Below are positions 26,458 to 36,349 of a stretch of 64,000 nt of DNA, piece after piece. The notes beneath the pieces were generated by a model. That model saw only the letters and a program-made list of their open reading frames with translations. It was not told the origin of the DNA and searched no databases. Position numbers and translations under genes: made by a program. The first letter of the stretch is position 1, and the number at the start of each line of letters is the position of its first letter. Location of the stretch: positions 2,764,001 to 2,828,000 of the forward strand of contig NZ_CP076538.1 in assembly GCF_018885265.1 (NCBI RefSeq), in the 5' to 3' direction. Source of the stretch: Amycolatopsis aidingensis (lineage in GTDB: Bacteria > Actinomycetota > Actinomycetes > Mycobacteriales > Pseudonocardiaceae).

Positions 26458-27846
26458 GTGCCCGCCAACACCATTGAGACCGTTGTCAGCCTGTGTAAGC
26501 GTCGTGGCTTCGTCTTTCCGTGCGGGGAGATCTACGGCGGTACCCGCTCGGCGTGGGACTACGGGCCGCTCGGCGTCGAGCTGAAGGACAACATCAAGCG
26601 CCAGTGGTGGAAGGCCGTGGTGCAGGGCAGGGAGGACGTCGTCGGCATCGACTCCTCGGTGATCCTGCCCCGCCCGGTGTGGGTGGCCTCCGGCCATGTG
26701 AACGCCTTCCACGACCCGCTGGTGGAATGCCTTTCCTGCCACCGCCGGTTCCGGGCCGACCAGCTCGCCGAGGACTACGCGGAGCGCACCGGCAAGGAGA
26801 TCGACGAGGACGACCTCTCCGATGTGCCGTGCCCCAACTGCGGCAACCGCGGCGAGTACACCGAGCCGCGCGAGTTCAACATGATGCTCAAGACGCACCT
26901 CGGCCCGGTGGAGACCGAGGAGGGGCTGCACTATCTGCGCCCGGAGACCGCGCAGGGCATCTTCGTGAACTTCCTGAACGTGCAGACCACCTCGCGCAAG
27001 AAGCCGCCGTTCGGCATCGGCCAGATCGGCAAGTCCTTCCGCAACGAGATCACTCCCGGCAACTTCATCTTCCGGACCCGCGAGTTCGAGCAGATGGAGA
27101 TGGAGTTCTTCGTCGAGCCAGGCGAGGACGAGACCTGGCACCAGTACTGGATCGAGAACCGCACCCAGTGGTACACCGATCTCGGGATCAGCTCGGAGAA
27201 CCTGCGGCATTACGAGCATCCCAAGGAGAAGCTCTCGCACTACGCGAAGCGCACCGTGGACATCGAGTACCGGTTCGGCTTCTCCTCCGGCCAGGAGTGG
27301 GGCGAGCTCGAGGGCATCGCGAACCGGACCGACTTCGACCTCACCACGCACTCCAACCACTCCGGGGTGGACCTTTCCTACTTCGACCAGGCCTCGGGTG
27401 AGCGGTACCGGCCGTTCGTTATCGAGCCCGCGGCAGGCGTCGGGCGGTCGATGATGGCCTTCCTTGTGGACGCCTACACCGAGGACGAGGTGCCCAACGC
27501 CAAGGGCGGCGTGGACAAGCGGTCGGTGCTGAAACTGGATCCGCGGCTGGCCCCGTACAAGGTCGCCGTGCTGCCGCTTTCCCGTAACGCCGACCTCACC
27601 CCGAAGGCCAGGGACATCGCGACCATGTTGCGCCGCAACTGGAACGTCGACTTCGACGACGCGGGCTCGATCGGCAAGCGGTACCGGAGGCACGAGGAGA
27701 TCGGCACCCCGTTCTGCGTCACCGTCGACTTCGACTCGCTGGAGGACCACGCGGTCACCGTGCGGGAGCGCGACACCATGAGCCAGGAGCGGGTGGCCAT
27801 CGACAAGCTGGAGGCCTACCTGGCCCCCCGCCTGCTCGGCTGCTGA
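26458..27846 (+). CDS. glyS: Glycine-tRNA ligase (homodimeric type)
   Basis: A 462-residue class II synthetase of the alpha-2 type. Motif 2 is visible ([21 protein letters not shown]), as are motif 3 ([18 protein letters not shown]) and an inserted zinc-binding CLSCHRR...CPNC pair. It charges tRNA-Gly. GTG at 26458 has GGAGAG about 9 nt upstream. A TACTCT -10 candidate lies at 26404-26409, giving a leader of about 40 nt with no riboswitch structure that I can see. Order matches Rv2357c beside smtB-zur. Confidence 0.96.
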   Translation: MPANTIETVVSLCKRRGFVFPCGEIYGGTRSAWDYGPLGVELKDNIKRQWWKAVVQGREDVVGIDSSVILPRPVWVASGHVNAFHDPLVECLSCHRRFRADQLAEDYAERTGKEIDEDDLSDVPCPNCGNRGEYTEPREFNMMLKTHLGPVETEEGLHYLRPETAQGIFVNFLNVQTTSRKKPPFGIGQIGKSFRNEITPGNFIFRTREFEQMEMEFFVEPGEDETWHQYWIENRTQWYTDLGISSENLRHYEHPKEKLSHYAKRTVDIEYRFGFSSGQEWGELEGIANRTDFDLTTHSNHSGVDLSYFDQASGERYRPFVIEPAAGVGRSMMAFLVDAYTEDEVPNAKGGVDKRSVLKLDPRLAPYKVAVLPLSRNADLTPKARDIATMLRRNWNVDFDDAGSIGKRYRRHEEIGTPFCVTVDFDSLEDHAVTVRERDTMSQERVAIDKLEAYLAPRLLGC

Positions 27847-27871
27847 GGCCCGGTTCTGGGAAGATGACCTT

Positions 27872-28522
27872 GTGACTGGTGCTGTGCAGACTCCGGGGCC
27901 CGTGCGCTGGGTACGTCGTGCCGTGCTCGGTACGGTGCTGATCGCCATGCTGGTGGTCGGCGGCACGGCGCTGCGGGTCTGGCAGGACGCCCGCGGGGAC
28001 GACCGCACCCGGGCGGACGTGATCGTGGTGCTCGGGGCGGCGCAGTACAACGGCAGGCCATCGGAGATCTTCGAGGCCCGGCTCGCGCATGCCAGGGACC
28101 TGTACCAGCAGGGGGTCGCCGACACGGTGGTGACCTCCGGCGGGAGCCGGGCAGGCGACAACTACACCGAGGCCGAGGCCGGGGCGGCCTGGCTGGTCGA
28201 ACAGGGCGTGCCCCGCGCGGCGACCATGCCGGTCGGCACCGGCAGCGACACCCTGGGGACCCTGCGTGCGGTCACCAGCCGGGTGCAGGAGCGCGGCTGG
28301 AACACCGCGGTGATCGTCAGCGACCCGTGGCACTCGCTGCGGGCCAGGACGATGGCCATCGACTCCGGCCTGCGGGCATGGACCTCGCCGACGCACAGCG
28401 GTCCGGTGGTGCAGACCAGGGAGACCCAGGCGAAGTACATCTTCCGGGAGACCGCCGCGCTGCTGTACTACCGGCTGTCCAAGATGCCCGCGGAGGACAT
28501 CGGCGGCGCGGGCCTGGGCTGA
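27872..28522 (+). CDS. YdcF family (DUF218) membrane protein
   Basis: A 216-residue protein with one N-terminal helix (AVLGTVLIAMLVVGGTALRV) and a DUF218 domain: DVIVVLGAAQYNG, VTSGGSRAGDNYTEAEAGA and VIVSDPWHSLRARTMA. The family is thought to act on envelope substrates (ElyC/SanA relatives), but the substrate is unknown. GTG start 26 nt after glyS. Confidence 0.85.
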   Translation: MTGAVQTPGPVRWVRRAVLGTVLIAMLVVGGTALRVWQDARGDDRTRADVIVVLGAAQYNGRPSEIFEARLAHARDLYQQGVADTVVTSGGSRAGDNYTEAEAGAAWLVEQGVPRAATMPVGTGSDTLGTLRAVTSRVQERGWNTAVIVSDPWHSLRARTMAIDSGLRAWTSPTHSGPVVQTRETQAKYIFRETAALLYYRLSKMPAEDIGGAGLG

Positions 28523-28582
28523 TCCCGGTGTCTTGCGCCGGAGGGCTGCTCCCGTCGGTGCCTGCGCATATTCTTGCGTTCG

Positions 28583-29860
28583 ATGAACCACTACGGTCGG
28601 CACGATCGCGAACGCCGCCTCGCCGAAGCACCCAAGGGCGCGGTGCTGGCGGGCGCGCGTGCGGACGAGCGCAGCCCGTTCGCAAGGGACCGGGCGCGGG
28701 TGCTGCATTCGGCCGCGCTGCGCAGGCTGGCCGGGAAGACCCAGGTGGTCGGCCCGGGGGAGGGCGCCGAGGTCAGCGGGGTGCCGCGGACCCGGCTGAC
28801 CCACTCGCTGGAGGTCGCCCAGATCGGCAGGGGTATCGCCGAGGAACTGGGCGCCGATCCGGACCTGGTGGACACCGCGGGCCTCGCACACGACATCGGC
28901 CACCCGCCGTTCGGGCACAACGGCGAGCAGGCGCTGGCCGAGGTGGCCAAGGAATGCGGCGGTTTCGAGGGCAACGCACAGACCCTGCGCATCCTCACCA
29001 GGCTGGAGCCGAAGGTGCTCACCGCCGATGGCGCCGCCGTCGGGCTGAACCTCACCAGGGCCTGCCTGGACGCCGCCACCAAGTACCCCTGGCCGCTGGC
29101 GGCCGGGGAGACCAAGTTCGGCGCCTATGCCGACGACGAGGACGTGCTCGCCTGGATCCGGGACGGCGCGCCGCCGCGTCGCCCGTGCCTCGAAGCGCAG
29201 ATCATGGACTGGTCCGACGATGTGGCCTACTCGGTGCACGACGTGGAAGACGGCGTGCTGGCAGGCCGGATCTCCCTGCATGTGCTGGCCGATCCCGGGG
29301 AACGCGCCGCCGTCGCCGAGCTGGCCGCGAAGCACTTCTCCACCAAATCGCTGTCTACTTTGGAGGATGCGGCACGGGAACTGCTGCGGCTGCCGGTGGT
29401 CGCCGCGGTGGCCAGCCCCGGCTACGACTCCTCGCTGGCCGCGCAGGTGGCGCTGAAGCGGCTGACCAGCGAGCTGGTGGGCCGCTTCGCCGCCGCGGCG
29501 GTCACCGGAACCAGGGCGGCCTACGGCGAGGGCCCGCTCTGCCGCTACGCCGCCGACCTGCGGGTTCCCGAGCAGGTCGAGGCGGAGGTGGCCCTGCTGA
29601 AGGCACTCGCCCTGCGGTACGTGATGAGCGACCGGCGGCGGCTTGCCATGCAGGACGGCCAGCGCCAGGTGCTGATCGAGCTGGTCGAGCTGCTGTCCCG
29701 GCGGGCGCCGGAGTCGCTGGATCCGGCCTTCCACCCGGCCTGGCACGCCGCGGGGGACGATCCGGCCCGGCTGCGCGTGGTGATCGACCAGGTCGCCGCG
29801 CTCACCGACGCCCAGGCGCATGCCTGGCATGCCTGGCACACCGGCCGGCATGGCTCGTGA
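28583..29860 (+). CDS. dgt: Deoxyguanosinetriphosphate triphosphohydrolase-like protein
   Basis: A 425-residue HD-domain dNTPase. The metal-binding histidines and aspartates are in [14 protein letters not shown] and [16 protein letters not shown], and a later [15 protein letters not shown]. It hydrolyses dNTPs to nucleosides and triphosphate, tuning nucleotide pools. ATG 28583 is preferred over the in-frame TTG at 28574. TATTCT at 28569-28574 lies 8 nt before the ATG, so the mRNA may be leaderless. Order matches Rv2344c next to dnaG, although here four genes intervene. Confidence 0.93.
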   Translation: MNHYGRHDRERRLAEAPKGAVLAGARADERSPFARDRARVLHSAALRRLAGKTQVVGPGEGAEVSGVPRTRLTHSLEVAQIGRGIAEELGADPDLVDTAGLAHDIGHPPFGHNGEQALAEVAKECGGFEGNAQTLRILTRLEPKVLTADGAAVGLNLTRACLDAATKYPWPLAAGETKFGAYADDEDVLAWIRDGAPPRRPCLEAQIMDWSDDVAYSVHDVEDGVLAGRISLHVLADPGERAAVAELAAKHFSTKSLSTLEDAARELLRLPVVAAVASPGYDSSLAAQVALKRLTSELVGRFAAAAVTGTRAAYGEGPLCRYAADLRVPEQVEAEVALLKALALRYVMSDRRRLAMQDGQRQVLIELVELLSRRAPESLDPAFHPAWHAAGDDPARLRVVIDQVAALTDAQAHAWHAWHTGRHGS

Positions 29861-29875
29861 CCGGCTCGCCGTGTC

Positions 29876-30400
29876 TCAGTCCGTGTCCCGGTCCTGCCGG
29901 CCGGGCCCCCGGTAGCCGTGCGCGAGCACATGCTGGGCATGGATCGCGAAGTCCGTGGCGGGATCCTCCGGCATGACCGTGCCGAGCCCGTCGACGTAGC
30001 GGTTGTACATGCAGAACGCCGCGGCGATGAGCACCGTGTCGTGGATCTCCAGGTCCGAGGCACCCGCCGCGCGGGCCGCGGCGACCTGCGACCCGGTCAC
30101 CGCGGTGCCCGATTCGCGCACCCGGTCCGCGATCTCCAGCAGTGCCGCCAGCTTGGCGGAGATCTCCGGGTCCGGGCCGAGCGCGGCATGCGCCACCGCA
30201 TGATGCGCGGTGGCGCAGAACTGACATTCGTTGCCCTCCGACACCCTGGCCGCGATCAGCTCGCGTTCGCCCGGCGACAGGGTGCTCGGCCCGTGCAGCA
30301 GTACATGCGCGAGTTCGGCGAGCGGACCTGCGGTCTCCGGCCGGTATCGCAACAGCCCGGCCAGCCCGGGCCCGTCGTTGTCCAGCTCGATATGCGGCAT
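29876..30400 (-). CDS. Carboxymuconolactone decarboxylase / AhpD-like protein
   Basis: A 174-residue alkylhydroperoxidase-like protein with the redox motif CQFC followed by ATAHHAVAH, the AhpD-type catalytic pair and proton-relay histidine. It probably reduces peroxides or acts as a disulfide oxidoreductase. ATG at 30400. It converges on dgt with a 15-nt gap. The ECF41-like sigma factor three genes away is notable, because ECF41 sigma factors are usually linked to genes of this family. Confidence 0.85.
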   Translation of the reverse strand: MPHIELDNDGPGLAGLLRYRPETAGPLAELAHVLLHGPSTLSPGERELIAARVSEGNECQFCATAHHAVAHAALGPDPEISAKLAALLEIADRVRESGTAVTGSQVAAARAAGASDLEIHDTVLIAAAFCMYNRYVDGLGTVMPEDPATDFAIHAQHVLAHGYRGPGRQDRDTD

Positions 30401-30494
30401 CTCGGCCTCCCTGCGGCCGAGGCTATCCGCGGATGGGCAGGTGGAACTTCTTCGATCCTGCCCTGCCGGGCATCCGGGCAGGCCGATCTCACGG

Positions 30495-30500
30495 TAGCGT
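30495..30500 (+). promoter_or_regulatory. -10 box TAGCGT, leaderless promoter of the serpin gene
   Basis: TAGCGT ends 6 nt before the ATG at 30507 and no ribosome site is present, so transcription likely starts at the ATG. Confidence 0.6.
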
Positions 30501-30506
30501 CGGGGA

Positions 30507-31628
30507 ATGGCTGACAGCGCGAGTGAACTGGCTCACCTGAGCTTCACCCTGGCCCTGCACGAGGTGCTCGCGACCCGCGGCGGTGACACCTGCTACTCGC
30601 CGTACTCCATGGCCAGCGCGCTCGGCCTGGCAGGCCAGGCGGCCCGCGGTGAGACAGCCGCCGAGCTGGCCGGACTGCTCACCGGGCACGGCGCGGACCT
30701 TGCGGCCCATGCCGGGTTGTTGCGGCGGGCGGCCGTGCTCGCCGCGGCGGGCGAGGACGAGGAGGACACCCCCGTGCTCGCGGTTTCGAACACCCTGTGG
30801 GCCTGGGAGCAGCTGCCCCTCAAGCCGGAGTTCCTCGACGAGCTGGCGGCCTGGCCCTCGGGCGCGGTACGGACCGCGCCGTTCGTGGCCGATCCCGATG
30901 CGGCCCGCCGCCTGATCAACACCGAGGTCGCCGAGGCGACTCACCAGCTGATCCCGCAACTGCTCGAACCGGGCTCGGTGGACGAGGACACCGTCGCCAG
31001 CATCGTCAACGCGCTGTACCTGCGCGCCGCGTGGACCCTGCCGTTCCCGGAGTCGGAGACGCGGGATGCGGACTTCCACGCCCCGGACGGCACCCGCAGG
31101 GTGCCCACCATGCACCACGCCGAGTGGCTCGGCTACACGGCCGCGCAGGGCTGGCAGGCGGTCACCCTGCCGGTGGCCGGGGGGTTGCAGGCCGTCGTCC
31201 TGCTCCCGGATGGTGACCTGGCCGAGCAGGAGTCCCAGCTGACCGCGGAGACCCTGCGGGAACTGCTGGACGACCAGGGGCGGGCCATGGTGAACCTGGC
31301 GTTGCCGAGGTTCCGGCTGGACCTGCGTTCCCCGATGACCGAGGTGCTGCAGACACTCGGGGTACGCACGATGTTCACCGCGCGGGCCGATCTCGGCGGC
31401 CTCACCGACGACGACCGGCTGGCGGTGTCCGAGGTGCTGCACCAGGCCGTGCTGCGGATCGACGAGCAGGGGCTGGAGGGCGCCGCGGCCACCGCGGTGA
31501 TGATGCGGCTGGTGTCCCTGCCCTCCGGTGAGCCGGTCACCGTGCGGGCCGACCGGCCCTTCCTGTTCCTGGTCCGGCACCCGGAGACCGGCGCGGTCTA
31601 CTTCCTGGCCAGGGTCGTCCGGCCGTGA
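30507..31628 (+). CDS. Serpin family protein
   Basis: A 373-residue serpin. It has YSPYSMASALGLAGQAARGETA near the start, the shutter/breach region FHAPDGTRRVPTMHH, a reactive-centre hinge EQGLEGAAATAV and the C-terminal RPFLFLVRH. Hinge position P14 is Leu in place of the usual Thr/Ser, while P12-P9 (Gly-Ala-Ala-Ala) fit an inhibitory serpin. P1-P1' is around Val-Ser in RLVSLPS. There is no signal peptide, so it would act inside the cell. The next gene overlaps by GTGA. Bacterial serpins are sporadic and were probably gained by transfer. Confidence 0.9.
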   Translation: MADSASELAHLSFTLALHEVLATRGGDTCYSPYSMASALGLAGQAARGETAAELAGLLTGHGADLAAHAGLLRRAAVLAAAGEDEEDTPVLAVSNTLWAWEQLPLKPEFLDELAAWPSGAVRTAPFVADPDAARRLINTEVAEATHQLIPQLLEPGSVDEDTVASIVNALYLRAAWTLPFPESETRDADFHAPDGTRRVPTMHHAEWLGYTAAQGWQAVTLPVAGGLQAVVLLPDGDLAEQESQLTAETLRELLDDQGRAMVNLALPRFRLDLRSPMTEVLQTLGVRTMFTARADLGGLTDDDRLAVSEVLHQAVLRIDEQGLEGAAATAVMMRLVSLPSGEPVTVRADRPFLFLVRHPETGAVYFLARVVRP

Positions 31629-33439
31629 CGCAGCTGACCAGCGGAGCGCTGCCCTCCTGGGGCAGACCCTGGCCGGAAACCGGCTCCACCCCCGCGGCAC
31701 GACCGGCCAGGTCGCTCCGGCCGAACCTCGCCGAACTCGCCGTGCTGGCCGGTTTCCTGCTGGGCGCCTTCCTCATCTACCGTCCGTTGTGGACGAACCT
31801 GGAACGCGGGTACCTGACCGACAGCGGGCAGGACCAGCACATGTGGGAGTGGTTCTTCGCGGTCACCGCGGACGCCGTGGCCCACTGGGAGAACCCGCTG
31901 TTCAGCGAGCTGCAGAACCACCCCGACGGGGTGAACCTGATGGCCAACACGGCCATGCTCGGGCTGGGCGTCCCGCTGACCCCGGTGACCCTGGCCTTCG
32001 GGCCGGCCGTCACCTGGGCGATCGCGCTGACCGGCGGCCTCGCAGGCACCGCGGCCGCCTGGTACTGGGTGCTGTCCCGGCACCTGGTGCACTCCCGGAT
32101 CGGTGCCGCGATCGGCGCGGCGGTGTGCGGGTTCGCGCCGCCGATCATCTCGCACGCCAACGCGCACCCGAACTTCGTCGTCCTGTTCGTGCTGCCGTTC
32201 CTGCTGCTGTGCCTGCTGAAACTGGCGCGCGGGCAGCGTCCGGTCCGCACCGGCATCCTGCTCGGGCTGTTGCTGGCCTGGCAGATCTTCCTCGGCGAGG
32301 AGCCGTTGCTGATCGGGGCCACCACCTTCCTGATCTTCGCCGTGGCCTACGCGCTGTTCCGGGCGGAGGAGGTACTGGGCATGCTGCGGCCGCTCGGCAC
32401 CGGGCTCGCCGTCGCGGCCGGTGTCTCCCTGCTGCTGGTGGCCTTCCCGTTGTGGTGGCAGTTCTTCGGCCCGCAGAGTTACGGCAGGCTGGAGCATGGG
32501 CTGGTCGGCAACGACGCGGCCGCGTTCACCGCGTTCGCCACCGAGTCGGCGGCGGGCCACCGGGAGGTGGCGCGCGAGCTGTCGCTGAACCGCACCGAGG
32601 AGAACGCCTTCTTCGGCTGGCCGCTGATCCTGCTGCTGCTGGTGATCGCGATCTGGTTGTGGCGCAACGCCGCCGCCAGGGCGGTGACGGTCGCGCTGTT
32701 CCTGATGGCCTGGATCTCCACCGGGATCCTGCTCGTGGTGGACGGGACCGTCACCACCCTGCCCGGCCCCTGGCTGGCGATGTTCCAGCTCCCGCTGTAC
32801 GAGTCCGTGCTGGAGTCCCGGTTCGCCCTCGGTTGCGTGCCGCTGATCGGCATCCTGCTCGCCATGGGCACCGACCGGGTACTGCGCACCTGGCCGCGGT
32901 TGCCGGAGTGGCGTATCCCGCTGCGGGTGGTGTGGTTCTCCGCCCTGTGCACCGCCCTGCTGCCGATCTCGCCCACCGAGCTGCGGGTGCACGACCGGCC
33001 GGCCACCCCGGAGTTCTTCACCGAGGGCACCTGGCGGGAGTACGCCCGGCCCGGCCGGGCCGTGGTCACCGTGCCGCTGCCGGACACCGGCGACGCGCGG
33101 GCGCTGCGCTGGCAGATCGAAAGCGGGCTGGAGTTCCCGCTCGCCGAGGGCTACTTCGTCGGGCCGGGTACCGACCCCGATCGCGGTACCTACGGCGCGG
33201 TGCGCAGACCCAGCTCCCGGCTGCTGGAGGAGGTCTCCGACTCCGGGGAGGTGGCCGAGGTCGGCACCCAGGAACGCGTGGACATGCTGACCGACCTGCG
33301 GTTCTGGCGAGCGGACGTGGTGGTGCTCGGGCCGCACGAGCACGAGCAGGCGTTGCGCGAGACGGTGGAGCTACTGCTGGCCAGGCCGGGCCGCACGGTG
33401 GACGGCGTGTGGTTCTGGGACGTGCGGGAGATGACCTGA
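31625..33439 (+). CDS. GT-C type multi-pass membrane protein (putative glycosyltransferase)
   Basis: A 604-residue protein with about ten membrane helices followed by an extracytoplasmic C-terminal domain of about 170 residues. The first large loop has an acidic motif (TDSGQDQHMWEWFF) placed like the catalytic loop of GT-C glycosyltransferases that use polyprenyl-phosphate sugars. ANAHPN follows the next helices. Start GTG overlaps the serpin stop (GTGA), suggesting one operon. Substrate unknown. Its stop is 3 nt from the stop of the convergent sigma factor gene. Confidence 0.75.
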   Translation: MTQLTSGALPSWGRPWPETGSTPAARPARSLRPNLAELAVLAGFLLGAFLIYRPLWTNLERGYLTDSGQDQHMWEWFFAVTADAVAHWENPLFSELQNHPDGVNLMANTAMLGLGVPLTPVTLAFGPAVTWAIALTGGLAGTAAAWYWVLSRHLVHSRIGAAIGAAVCGFAPPIISHANAHPNFVVLFVLPFLLLCLLKLARGQRPVRTGILLGLLLAWQIFLGEEPLLIGATTFLIFAVAYALFRAEEVLGMLRPLGTGLAVAAGVSLLLVAFPLWWQFFGPQSYGRLEHGLVGNDAAAFTAFATESAAGHREVARELSLNRTEENAFFGWPLILLLLVIAIWLWRNAAARAVTVALFLMAWISTGILLVVDGTVTTLPGPWLAMFQLPLYESVLESRFALGCVPLIGILLAMGTDRVLRTWPRLPEWRIPLRVVWFSALCTALLPISPTELRVHDRPATPEFFTEGTWREYARPGRAVVTVPLPDTGDARALRWQIESGLEFPLAEGYFVGPGTDPDRGTYGAVRRPSSRLLEEVSDSGEVAEVGTQERVDMLTDLRFWRADVVVLGPHEHEQALRETVELLLARPGRTVDGVWFWDVREMT

Positions 33440-33442
33440 AAG

Positions 33443-34369
33443 CTATCCCGGCAGGTGGGTGAGCTTGTCCGGGTTGGCCATATCGTAGATCGCGGCGATC
33501 TTGCCCGCGCGGATGCTGACCACCTGCACATGGGTGTCCAGGTCGCGGTACCCGTCGCCCCCGGAGGCCGCGGGCAGGTGAATCCCCAGATCGCCGTTGA
33601 CCAGTACCGGCCGCCCGGCGGCCAGCGCGCCGGGCCGGTACAGCTCCAGCAGGCCGGCGAGGAACCGGAGGATGCGCTCCGGGCCCACCATGACCCGCCG
33701 GGTGGTCCGGGCCTTGCCGTCCGAGTCGCCGATCAGCACCACCTCCGGGTGCAGTACCTCGGCCACCGCCTGGATATCGCCGGAACTCACCGCGGTCAGC
33801 AGCCGCTCGAGCACCTCCTGCTGCTCGGCCATACCGGCGCGCGGCGGGGGTTCGGCCTCGGCCACCAGCCTGCGGGCGCGGGAGCCGTGCTGGCGCGCGG
33901 CCTCGGTCGAGCAGCCAAGGATCCCGGCGATCTCCTGGAACGGCACGGCGAAGGCGTCGTGCAGCACGAAGGCGACCCGTTGCTGCGGGGTGAGCTTGTC
34001 CAGCACCACCATGGCGGCCATCCGCACCCCGTCCGCGCGCACCACCGCCTCCAGCGGGTCCTCGCCGGGGCCATCGGCGACCGGGGTGACGATCGGCTCG
34101 GGCAGCCACTGCCCGACGTAGCGCTCCCGCCGCGCCATCGCGGAACGCAGCCGGTCCAGGCAGATCCGGCCCACGACGGTGGTCAGCCAGGCCTTGCGGT
34201 CCCGGATGCCGGCCCGCTCGGCAGCGTCCAGCCCGGACAGCCGCAGCCAGGCTTCCTGCACCGCGTCCTCGGAGTCGGACACCGAGCCGGTGAGCCGGTA
34301 GGCGACCGCGATCAGGTGCGGCCGCAGGCCGGTGAACTCGGCGGCGTCCGCATCCGGGGTGGCCGTCAT
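33443..34369 (-). CDS. ECF41-like sigma factor with SnoaL-like C-terminal extension
   Basis: A 308-residue ECF sigma factor: region 2 (LRPHLIAVAYRLTGSVSDSEDAVQEAWLRL) and region 4 (LTPQQRVAFVLHDAFAVPFQEIAGILGCS), then a SnoaL-like domain of about 130 residues. The DSDGK and NPDKL motifs are the two hallmarks of the ECF41 group, in which the fused domain takes the place of an anti-sigma factor. ATG at 34369. There is no anti-sigma gene next to it, consistent with that group. Confidence 0.9.
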   Translation of the reverse strand: MTATPDADAAEFTGLRPHLIAVAYRLTGSVSDSEDAVQEAWLRLSGLDAAERAGIRDRKAWLTTVVGRICLDRLRSAMARRERYVGQWLPEPIVTPVADGPGEDPLEAVVRADGVRMAAMVVLDKLTPQQRVAFVLHDAFAVPFQEIAGILGCSTEAARQHGSRARRLVAEAEPPPRAGMAEQQEVLERLLTAVSSGDIQAVAEVLHPEVVLIGDSDGKARTTRRVMVGPERILRFLAGLLELYRPGALAAGRPVLVNGDLGIHLPAASGGDGYRDLDTHVQVVSIRAGKIAAIYDMANPDKLTHLPG

Positions 34370-34438
34370 AGTCGCAGTATCCACCCCCGGCGGCCGTGCC
34401 GGCCAGGCCGGTCGCCAGGCCACCCGTACCGGCCGCGT

Positions 34439-34444
34439 TAGACT
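34439..34444 (+). promoter_or_regulatory. -10 box TAGACT, leaderless promoter of dnaG
   Basis: TAGACT ends 6 nt before the GTG at 34451, with no ribosome site. Confidence 0.6.
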
Positions 34445-34450
34445 CGCGGC

Positions 34451-36349
34451 GTGGCGGGACGGATCCGGGAAAGCGACATCGCGGAGGTACGTGACCGTAA
34501 CCGGATCGACGAGGTGATCGGCGACTACGTGGCTCTGCGCAGGGCGGGCGGCGGTGCCCTCAAGGGGCTGTGCCCGTTCCACGAGGAGAAGACCCCCTCG
34601 TTCAACGTGCGGCCGACGCATGGCACCTTCCACTGCTTCGGCTGTGGTGAGGGCGGCGACGTCATCAAGTTCGTGATGAAGATGGAGCTCGTCGGCTTCC
34701 CCGAGGCGGTGGAGCGACTTGCCGACCGGGTCGGCCTGCGGCTGACCTACGAGGGCGGCGGCGGGAGCGTGCAGCGTGACCGGGGCACCAGGGCCAGGAT
34801 GGTCGAGGCGCACCGGCTGGCCGCCGAGTTCTACGCCGAGCAGCTGCTGTCCCCCGACGCCAAGGCGGCGCGGGAGTTCCTCAGCGAGCGCGGCTTCGAC
34901 CAGGCCGCGGCGAAGACCTTCGGCTGCGGGTTCGCCCCGGCCGGCTGGGACCGGCTCACCAAGTACCTGCTGAACAAGGGCTTCGAGCTGGACGAGCTGT
35001 ACAAGGCGCAACTGTGCAAGGAGGGCCGCCAGGGCCCGATCGACCGGTTCCACCGCAGGCTGGTCTGGCCGATCAAGGATCTCGGCGGGGACGTGGTCGG
35101 CTTCGGCGCGCGCCGGATCTTCGAGGACGACCCGATCCAGGCGAAGTACCTGAACACCAGCGAGAGCCTGATCTACAAGAAGTCCCAGGTGCTGTTCGGC
35201 CTGGACCTGGCCAAGCGGGAGATCGCCAAGCGGCATCAGGTGGTGGTGGTCGAGGGCTACACCGACGTGATGGCGATGCACCTGGCAGGCGTGCCCACCG
35301 CGGTGGCCTCCTCGGGGACCGCGTTCGGCGAGGAACACATGCAGGTGCTGCGCAGGCTGCTGATGGATGACGACGCCTTCCGCGGTGAGGTGATCTTCAC
35401 CTTCGACGGGGACGAGGCGGGGCAGAAGGCCGCGCTGAAGGCGTTCGAGGGGGACCAGACCTTCGCGGGCCAGACCTATGTCGCGGTCGCCCCGGCCGGG
35501 ATGGACCCCTGTGACCTGCGGCTGAGCAAGGGGGACGCGGCCGTGCGCGACCTGGTCGCGCGCCGCACCCCGCTGTTCGAGTTCGCCATCCGCAGCATGC
35601 TGGCCGAGTACGACCTGGACTCGGTGGACGGGCAGGTCGCCGCGCTACAGCGCACGGTCCCGCTGGTGGCGCAGATCAAGGACAAGGCCAAGCGCGACGG
35701 CTACGCCACCAAGCTGTCCTGGTGGGTCGGCTGGCAGGACGAGGCCATGGTGGTGCGCCGGGTGCGCGAGAGCTCAGGGAACCCGGCGGCTGCCAAACAG
35801 GGCGGGCGCAGGACGAACGGCAGCCGCGCGGGCGGATCGGGCGAGTCGCAGGACATCCCGCGCCCGGAACCGAAGGATCCGCGGCTGCGGGCGCAGCGGG
35901 AGGTGCTGAAGGCCGCCCTGCAACAGCCCGCGATCGCCGGGCCGGAGTACGACGCGCTACCCGAGGAGGCGTTCACCCACCCGGCGTACATCGCGGTGCA
36001 TCGTGCGGTGCTGGCGGCCGGGGGCGCCTCCTGCGGGCTCGCCGGGCCCGCGCTGATCGACGCCGCTGGCCAGCACGGTCCACAGGGGACGGTCCGCACC
36101 CTGCTGTCGGAACTGGCCGTGGAACCGTTGCAGGCTCAGGGCGAGGCCGATGTCCGGTATGTGTCCGGAATGCTCGCCGCGGTGCAGGAGAACCTGGTCG
36201 GCAGGCAGATCGCCGAGGTGAAGTCGAAACTGCAACGGCTGTCGCCGGTGGAGGCGGCCGAGGAGTATCGCGCCCTGTTCGGTGACCTGGTCGCGCTGGA
36301 GCAGTACCGCAAGGCATTACGCGAGCAGGCGATCGGAGGTATGGAGTGA
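34451..36349 (+). CDS. dnaG: DNA primase DnaG
   Basis: A 632-residue primase. A CHC2 zinc finger (CPFHEEKTPSFNV...HCFGCGEGGD) is followed by the catalytic core (SGTAFGEEHMQVLRRL) with a TOPRIM domain (EGYTDVMAMHLAGV; FDGDEAGQKAALKA). A Gly/Arg-rich linker at about 440-475 leads to the C-terminal helicase-binding domain. It makes RNA primers at the replication fork. The start GTG has TAGACT 6 nt upstream, so the mRNA is probably leaderless. The next gene overlaps by GTGA. Order matches Rv2343c. Confidence 0.96.
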   Translation: MAGRIRESDIAEVRDRNRIDEVIGDYVALRRAGGGALKGLCPFHEEKTPSFNVRPTHGTFHCFGCGEGGDVIKFVMKMELVGFPEAVERLADRVGLRLTYEGGGGSVQRDRGTRARMVEAHRLAAEFYAEQLLSPDAKAAREFLSERGFDQAAAKTFGCGFAPAGWDRLTKYLLNKGFELDELYKAQLCKEGRQGPIDRFHRRLVWPIKDLGGDVVGFGARRIFEDDPIQAKYLNTSESLIYKKSQVLFGLDLAKREIAKRHQVVVVEGYTDVMAMHLAGVPTAVASSGTAFGEEHMQVLRRLLMDDDAFRGEVIFTFDGDEAGQKAALKAFEGDQTFAGQTYVAVAPAGMDPCDLRLSKGDAAVRDLVARRTPLFEFAIRSMLAEYDLDSVDGQVAALQRTVPLVAQIKDKAKRDGYATKLSWWVGWQDEAMVVRRVRESSGNPAAAKQGGRRTNGSRAGGSGESQDIPRPEPKDPRLRAQREVLKAALQQPAIAGPEYDALPEEAFTHPAYIAVHRAVLAAGGASCGLAGPALIDAAGQHGPQGTVRTLLSELAVEPLQAQGEADVRYVSGMLAAVQENLVGRQIAEVKSKLQRLSPVEAAEEYRALFGDLVALEQYRKALREQAIGGME

